Below, in pieces: positions 6,998 to 11,753 of a stretch of DNA of 11,753 nucleotides (the stretch's first letter is position 1; each line of letters begins with the position of its first letter). The DNA comes from Hydrogenophaga sp. Its GTDB lineage: Bacteria; Pseudomonadota; Gammaproteobacteria; Burkholderiales; Burkholderiaceae. A program made the translations under genes and the position numbers. The notes beneath the pieces were generated by a model, which made no database searches, was not told the origin of the DNA, and saw only the letters and a program-made list of their open reading frames with translations. The DNA lies in contig JALOSH010000110.1 in the NCBI GenBank assembly GCA_025458545.1, positions 1 through 11,753 on the forward strand, read 5' to 3'.

Positions 6998-8362
6998 TCA
7001 GGCGGCGGCCGGCACCGGCACGCCCCGCACGTCGATCTGGCCGGTGACAGCGGCGGTGATCAGGGCGAAGCGGTATTCGGTCAGGCGGTCGATGGCTTCC
7101 TTCGCCAGCCGATTGGATTGGTCGATCTTCTGCAGCGCTTTGCTGAGTTGTTTTGCAATGTCTCGTTGTTCCTCTATCGGTGGCACGGGCAGCACAAACT
7201 TTTTGATGGCTTCCGTTTCCATCTTCTTGGTGCCGTGCGCCGACTCTTGCGCCAGATTGATCAGCACGTCAGCAAAACCGTTCAGACACCAGAAGAGGTA
7301 GTTGCTGTCGAGTCGATCAGCGCAACGCAGCGCCTTCATGTCCTGGTTGATCGTCACGGGCGCCCGCACCATGGCTGTGGGGAACGAATGGGCCAGGATC
7401 ATTCCGCGAACCACGATCAGGATGGCACCCGGTGGTACCAAGGAGAGGCCGGTTTCTGAAAGCGCCAAACCTGTGACGTGATCGGTGGCGTCCGATACCT
7501 CCGCCTGTTTCATGTCTTTGGGCGTCACCCACGGCACGTCGCCTTCCCAGTACTCCGGGTTGTTCATGCTGGGCGTCATACCGCCGCTCATCGTGGTCAG
7601 GAACCCGAGCGGAACGGTGTCCCAATGTGCGGGGATATGTTGCAACCAAGGAGTGGCGGTTTCCCTTGTCGGCGTTTGCGGGCTCAGTCCTCGCGTCACG
7701 TGGTGGGCGATCAGCGACTGACGCTGTTCGCGCAGCCGGTCAATCAGCGTCTGCTTCTTCGCGATCAGCGCGTCGATCTGGGCGGTTCGCCAGTCGAGGA
7801 AGGCCGTGATCGCCGTTTGTTCGTCGCCAGGGGGTAGCGGAATGCACAGGTTCTTGAGGGTGTCCTGGCCGATGTTCTGCATGGACCCGCTGGCGCCGGT
7901 GGCGTCGCGTTCGTAGTGGTGGCGCGCGGCGGGGGTGCGCAGCACGTAGGTGAGAAAACGTGCCTGCACCTCGTCCTGCGGGCGGATGCGGAACAGCTTG
8001 TCGCACAGCAGCAGACGGGGCCGCACGCCTTCGGGCACCACGGCCGCGCTGCCCACCAGCTCTTTGGTGTTGGCGCGGCTCACCAGCACGTCCCCGGGCT
8101 GCAGTTCGTAGGTTGGTATCGGGTCCAGAGTGGCGGGCAGGGCCTTGTTTTCCAGCGGGTCAAACTGGTCGCCGTTCACACAGCCCACCTTCATCACGCC
8201 CCAGCGGTCGTCGTCGGCCACCTCGTTGTCGCATTGCGGCGACCAGCCCTGTTCAATGCCGGTGGTGGCAAAGCGCAGGCGCTTGATCTGCCAGTGAGCG
8301 GGCAGTTGCGGGAGCGCGGTGTTGGATGTGGCTCGGTATCCGGGATACGCCGGGTACTTCAC
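6998..8362 (-). CDS. hsdS: Type I restriction-modification specificity subunit, HsdS
   Basis: A 454-residue S subunit with a GTG start at 8362, whose GTGA overlaps the rhuM stop; AAGGGG (8371-8376) lies 8 bp upstream. The open frame continues upstream only inside rhuM in another frame and is not coding there. The opening KYPAYPGYR is common for this subclass. The protein has the expected two-fold layout: target domain 1 (about 18-178, opening PAHWQIKRL), central coiled-coil spacer (about 180-226, DEQTAITAFLDWRTAQIDAL onward), target domain 2 (about 238-395, opening IPAHWDTVPLG), and a second helical spacer (about 397-444, EEQRDIAKQLS onward). The two target domains read the two halves of a bipartite site, and the spacers set the gap and hold two HsdM subunits. 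The recognition sequence cannot be read from the sequence. Domain 2 is less GC-rich than domain 1. Confidence 0.94.
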   Translation of the reverse strand: MKYPAYPGYRATSNTALPQLPAHWQIKRLRFATTGIEQGWSPQCDNEVADDDRWGVMKVGCVNGDQFDPLENKALPATLDPIPTYELQPGDVLVSRANTKELVGSAAVVPEGVRPRLLLCDKLFRIRPQDEVQARFLTYVLRTPAARHHYERDATGASGSMQNIGQDTLKNLCIPLPPGDEQTAITAFLDWRTAQIDALIAKKQTLIDRLREQRQSLIAHHVTRGLSPQTPTRETATPWLQHIPAHWDTVPLGFLTTMSGGMTPSMNNPEYWEGDVPWVTPKDMKQAEVSDATDHVTGLALSETGLSLVPPGAILIVVRGMILAHSFPTAMVRAPVTINQDMKALRCADRLDSNYLFWCLNGFADVLINLAQESAHGTKKMETEAIKKFVLPVPPIEEQRDIAKQLSKALQKIDQSNRLAKEAIDRLTEYRFALITAAVTGQIDVRGVPVPAAA

Positions 8363-9354
8363 GCGCCAGTCCCCTTGCCCTTCTTGGCCACGGCCTCCAG
8401 CGCCTTCAGGTCTTCCGCATCGGCGGCCAGGGCCTCGGCTTGGCGGCGCTGTGCGTCGAAGCTGTCGTAGCGCTCGTGGGCGATCTGTTTCGCGCGTTCG
8501 GTGCTGAGTTTGCCGCTGCCTTGCAGGATGGGTTTGTCGTTGAAGGCGAGCAGCCGGTCCACGTTCTGGCGCCAGTAGTCCAGCGTGAGGGGCTGGCGGT
8601 CTTTGGCGCGCAGCTCGGCCTGTTCCAGGAAGATGACGACCAGCCGGTTGAGGGTGTCCACCTCGTCGGCGCTGAGGTAGTTCTTGGCCACGATCACGTC
8701 GGCCTTGCGCACGCGGCTGCCTTCCCAGGTGGTCAGGCCCATGTTGGGGGCGCTGGCGTCGGCGCGGTCGCGGATGAGTTCGGCCGCGGTGTGCTGCGTC
8801 ACGGCGTAGAGCAGCTTGTTTTGCACTTCGGCAAAAAACAGCTGGGCGGTTTGTTCGTTGGCCTGGTAGTCGCTGCTGAGGGCGAAGAGGTCGCGCACCT
8901 TCTGGTAGAAGCGCTTTTCCGACGCACGGATCTCGCGGATGCGCGCCAGCAGTTCGTCGAAATAGTCCCAGCCGCCGGGGTTCTTGAGGCGTTCGTCGTC
9001 CATGACGAAGCCTTTGACCAGGTAGTCGGTCAGGTGGGCGGTGGCCCATTGGCGGAACTGGGTGCCGCGCACCGAGCGCACCCGGTAGCCCACGGCGAGG
9101 ATCATTTCCAGCCGGTAGAGCTTGGTGGGGTAGCGTTTGCCGTCGGCGGCAGGTATTAAGTCCTGCTTAATAACTGAATCGGCGGCCAGTTCACCCTCCT
9201 GCACGATCTTGCGCAGGTGGATGTTGATGTTGGCCACGGTTACGCCGTACAGCTCGGCCAGCTGCAGCTGGGTCAGCCAGAGGCTGCCGTCCATGGGGCG
9301 GAACTGCACCCGAGCCTGGCCGTCGTCGGTCTGGTAGATGACCAATTCACTCAT
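8359..9354 (-). CDS. rhuM: RhuM-family protein (Virulence_RhuM) within the hsd operon
   Basis: A 331-residue protein matching the RhuM family along its length. Visible family segments are SLWLTQLQLAELYGV (24-38) followed by a helix-turn-helix-like stretch to about 56, DGKRYPTKLYRLEMILAVGYRV (split about 71-92), RGTQFRQWATAHL (96-108), VKGFVMDDERLKNPG (113-127), YFDELLARIREIRASEKRFY, and RADASAPNMGLTTWEG with a following KADVIVAKNYL. The C-terminus is charged and Ala/Lys-rich. RhuM was named from a Salmonella pathogenicity island; its biochemical activity is not established, and family members often occur beside type I restriction genes and in defence islands. Here it overlaps hsdM by ATGA and hsdS by GTGA, so it is translated as part of the operon, and it has a consensus Shine-Dalgarno sequence. 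A role tied to the restriction system (control, assembly or an added defence activity) is inferred only from position. Confidence 0.9.
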   Translation of the reverse strand: MSELVIYQTDDGQARVQFRPMDGSLWLTQLQLAELYGVTVANINIHLRKIVQEGELAADSVIKQDLIPAADGKRYPTKLYRLEMILAVGYRVRSVRGTQFRQWATAHLTDYLVKGFVMDDERLKNPGGWDYFDELLARIREIRASEKRFYQKVRDLFALSSDYQANEQTAQLFFAEVQNKLLYAVTQHTAAELIRDRADASAPNMGLTTWEGSRVRKADVIVAKNYLSADEVDTLNRLVVIFLEQAELRAKDRQPLTLDYWRQNVDRLLAFNDKPILQGSGKLSTERAKQIAHERYDSFDAQRRQAEALAADAEDLKALEAVAKKGKGTGA

Positions 9355-11580
9355 GCCGTCACCTCCTTGAGCAGGGCGACGATGTCGCGCTCCAGGTCGG
9401 CAATGTCTTTCTCGATGGCGGCCAGCGGGCGCGGGGGCTTGTATTCGTAGAAGTGGCGGTTGAAGGGGATTTCGTAACCGACCTTGGTTTTCTGGTGGTC
9501 GATCCAGGCGTCAGGCCGGTAGGGCAGCACTTCGGCCTTGAGGTAGTCCTCGCAGGGCTGGCGCACGAGTTTGAGCAGCGGGTCCAGATCCAGCTTGCCT
9601 TTGTTCTTCTTGTTCTCGTATTCCAGCGGGAGGGGCAGGGCGATGCCGGCGGGCAGGGGCACGGTTTCGGTGTCGCGCAGGTCGGCATCGGGTTCCAGGT
9701 CGCCTTTCTTGTTGCGGCAAGGCTCGGCGGTGGGGTCTTTTTCACCCAGAGCGCCGGGGGCGAGCAGGGCGGCCTTGAGGCCGGCGTCCAGCGGCAGGTC
9801 GGCGGCGTCGAAGGCGGCGCTGAGCTGCTGGTCGAAGTCGGCGCGGTCCCTGATCAGCGTTCCTTCCGCGAACCCGGTGCGCATGCCCCGCAGCACGCCA
9901 ATGATGGCTGCTTGTGCTTTTCGCCCCATCAGTACTTCGGCTTCGGCCGCTGCCTTGTTCTTGCGCTTTCGCGAAATCAACAGATCGGCCAACGCACCCG
10001 TACGCTGAGCCCGACGAATGCGTTCGTTGTTAACCGTGTAGTTGAGACGCAGTGGCCTTTCGACGGTGATCTTGAGGTAGCCGAAGGCGGCGTTGTCGAA
10101 CACCTTGCTGACATACATCGACTCGGTCTGGTCGCGCTTGGGGTCGATGTTGGTCTGGATGTCGGCCAGGCTCATGCGCTGGTTGTGCGCACAGTCGCCA
10201 TACAGCTTGACCAGGGTGGCGATGTGGTCGGGCGATCCGTCGGGTACATCGGTCTGGCCGTCGGTGGCGTCGCCTAGGCGCTTGCGCTTGTCGCCCAGGC
10301 TTTTCTTCATCTTGCGGGCGAATTCGGTGCCGTTGATGAGCTGCACCTTGCCCTGGCGCTTGGCGTCTTTGCGGTTGGTGACGATCCAGATGTAGGTGGC
10401 GATGCCGGTGTTGTAGGATGTTGCTTTCGCCGCTGCCAGCATCGCCCGTGAACAGGGGCGAGCCGTTGAAGACCACGGCGATGCGCGAGCCTTCGCCGCC
10501 ATCAGCGGGGGCTGGCTGCATCTTGCCGATCATGTGCATCAGGAACAGCAGGGCGCCGTCGTTGATGCGCGGCAGGCCGGGGCCGAATCGACCCTTGAAA
10601 CCGAACTGGTCGTGTTCTTTGGTGACGTGGTCTTTCTCGGGCTTCCACTCCACGCCGAAAGGCGGGTTGGCCAGCATGAAGTGGAAGCGTTCTTCAGGGT
10701 GGCCGTCGCCGTCGGTGAAGCCTTCCTTGGGTTTGCCGGTGCCCAGGGTGTTGCCGTAGACGATGTTTTTGACGTCTTCGCCTTTGATCATCAGGTCCGA
10801 GCCGCAGATGGCGTAGGACTCGGGGTTGTATTCCTGCCCGAACAGTTCGAGGTTGGCGCCGGGGTTGAGGCCGGTCTCGGGGTCTGCAATCAGTTTGTCG
10901 GACTCGGACAGCATGCCGCCGGTGCCGCAGGTGGGGTCGTAGATCTTGATGAGCTTGCCGTCGCGGTAGACCAGGTCGTCGTGCGTGAACAGCAGCTTGA
11001 CCATGAGCTTGATGACTTCACGGGGGGTGAAATGGTCACCGGCTTCTTCGTTGGCTTGCTCGTTGAAGCGCCGCACCAGGTCTTCAAACAGGTAGCCCAT
11101 CTCGATGTTGGAGATGCGGTCGGGGTGCAGGTTTACCGCCGCGACCTGCTTCACCACGTCGAACAGGCGGTTGGCCTCGTCGAGCTTGTCGATCTCTTCG
11201 TCGAACTTGAACTTTTCGAGGATCTTGCGGGCATTGGCCGAGAAGCCCGCGATGAAGTGGTTGAGGTTGGCCGCCAGCTTGTCCGGGTCGCCCTTGAGCT
11301 TCTGGAAGGTGAACTCGCTGGTGTTGTGGAAGTTCAGATCGAACTTCCGGTTGATCATCTTTTCGATGGTCTCTTCGTTGTACCTGCCCACCTTCAGCAG
11401 CTGCTTGTAATAAGACAGTACTTCGTCCTTGGAAGCATCGAGCACGCAGTCGAGCCGGCGCAGCACGGTCAGGGGAATCATGACCCGCCGGTACTGGGGT
11501 GGGCGGTAGGGGCCGCGCAGCAGGTTGGCGATGTTCCAGATGACATCGCCCTGTTGCTTGAGGGCTTCTTGGTTTTTCAT
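9351..11580 (-). pseudogene. hsdM: Type I N6-adenine methyltransferase HsdM, split by an out-of-frame deletion
   Basis: The frame starting at ATG 11580 gives 388 normal residues: HsdM N-terminal domain (about 7-150), GDHFTPREV (181-189), SAM-binding motif I DPTCGTGGM (215-223), catalytic NPPFG (305-309), and NGSPLFTGDAGSGESNI (372-388). At about 10416 the frame becomes nonsense and stops at 10030. In another frame the gene resumes at 10415 with YNTGIATYIWIVTNRK and runs 354 residues to 9351, through EFARKMKKSLGDKRKRLGD, LKITVERPLRLNY, KVGYEIPFNRHFYEY and a final DIVALLKEVTA. The family normally has about 21 residues here, of the type RRWIIENDWLEA-IVALPDQLF; one leftover base implies loss of about 62 bp. 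Restored, the protein would be about 763 residues, normal for the long HsdM subclass. As read, no working methylase is made. A GGGGAG site precedes the start. It is the first gene of the hsd operon. Confidence 0.9.
9361..9368 (-). promoter_or_regulatory. Consensus ribosome binding site of rhuM
   Basis: AAGGAGGT on the minus strand, continuing GA, is a full complement to the 16S rRNA 3' end and lies 6 nt before the TGACGGC-ATG junction of rhuM, inside the last codons of hsdM. It decides the rhuM start and should allow strong translation of rhuM even when ribosomes terminate early in the frameshifted hsdM. The other internal genes of this operon have weaker sites. Confidence 0.85.
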
Positions 11581-11585
11581 GTGCT

Positions 11586-11652
11586 GGGCGCTCCCCGGGG
11601 AATCGAGACGGTTTTTGCAGTTGTTCAGGATGATTCTAGGTGGGGCGCTCCC
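11586..11652. repeat. Pair of GGGCGCTCCC direct repeats around the hsd promoter
   Basis: The 10-bp word GGGCGCTCCC occurs at 11586-11595, just before the hsdM start, and again at 11643-11652, inside the predicted promoter spacer. Each copy is an imperfect palindrome (GGG-CGCT-CCC). The placement, one copy between -35 and -10 and one over the ribosome binding region, is what a paired control site would look like. In a GC-rich genome this may also be chance. Confidence 0.35.
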
Positions 11653-11660
11653 TGCGCCAA
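11633..11660 (-). promoter_or_regulatory. Predicted promoter of the hsdM-rhuM-hsdS-hsdR operon
   Basis: On the minus strand TTGGCG (11660-11655, 4 of 6) is followed by a 16-bp spacer and TAGAAT (11638-11633, 5 of 6 matches to TATAAT). This places the transcription start near 11626, giving a leader of about 45 nt before the hsdM ATG. No other comparable -10/-35 pair was seen between here and the window edge. Prediction by eye. Confidence 0.5.
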
Positions 11661-11753
11661 CCAGGCGCGACGTCCTTGTAGATCAGAAACCAGATTTCAG
11701 ATTTGCACGGAAAAAGCGAACCGTTTGGTTCAGATTCGAGCGGTCTGCCTTCC
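11661..11753. other. Upstream intergenic stretch with short repeats
   Basis: No coding sequence is supported in the last 93 bp. It is more A/T-rich than the rest of the window. It holds a tandem CAGATTT (11691-11697 and 11698-11704), a related CAGATTC at 11731-11737, and an inverted repeat GAACC (11718-11722) / GGTTC (11727-11731) with a 4-nt centre. These may belong to the control region of the hsd operon or to a neighbouring gene beyond the edge. Confidence 0.35.

Noticed and set aside
8363..9049. Apparent 229-codon N-terminal extension of HsdS.
   Set aside because: The extension lies inside rhuM in another frame and is Arg/Pro-rich nonsense. The GTG at 8362 with the KYPAYPGYR opening and GTGA overlap is the proper start.
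10405..10430. HsdM split read as phase variation or programmed frameshifting.
   Set aside because: There is no homopolymer, short tandem repeat or slippery site at the junction, and a block of about 21 conserved residues is missing, which slippage would not cause.
1..11753. CRISPR array, tRNA/rRNA genes, insertion sequence or prophage.
   Set aside because: No regularly spaced repeats, no cloverleaf or rRNA signatures, and no transposase, integrase or phage protein in either strand.

Overview
The window is GC-rich throughout, with tightly packed genes, 4-bp gene overlaps and the codon habits of a Betaproteobacterium. Protein resemblance suggests Burkholderiales, most likely Comamonadaceae; this is inference from sequence style, and no ribosomal marker is present. 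No tRNA, rRNA, CRISPR array, transposase, integrase or prophage gene was seen.

Left part (1-3776): a sugar-acid (uronate) oxidation and uptake locus. Reading leftward from about 3090, the minus-strand operon is udh (uronate dehydrogenase), an SMP-30-family lactonase, dctP (TRAP solute-binding protein), and the first 30 codons of dctQ (TRAP small permease), which runs off the left edge. The model is that a hexuronate is captured by DctP, imported by DctQM, oxidised by Udh to an aldarolactone, and hydrolysed by the SMP-30 enzyme to galactarate or glucarate. A divergent FadR/GntR-type regulator (plus strand) lies opposite udh. The 143-bp divergent spacer carries a sigma70-like udh promoter with a perfect TTGTC-A-GACAA palindrome just downstream of its -10. 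A second identical palindrome lies inside the udh coding region. The regulator is broken: its winged helix is intact, but the FCD effector domain has an out-of-frame deletion near 3512 and has lost its C-terminus near 3755.

Right part (3875-11580): a complete-looking type I restriction-modification operon on the minus strand, transcribed hsdM - rhuM - hsdS - hsdR from a probable promoter at about 11633-11660. A RhuM-family gene sits between the methylase and specificity genes, with 4-bp overlaps on both sides (ATGA with hsdM, GTGA with hsdS). HsdR, HsdS and RhuM look intact. HsdM is split by an out-of-frame deletion of roughly 62 bp near 10416, removing a conserved segment between the NPPF motif and the YNTGI block. 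As read, the methylase and therefore the whole system should be inactive.

The points most worth attention are the RhuM gene embedded in the hsd operon, the duplicated operator next to a broken repressor, and the recurrence of short out-of-frame deletions in otherwise well-kept genes. The last may be genuine decay or an assembly artefact.
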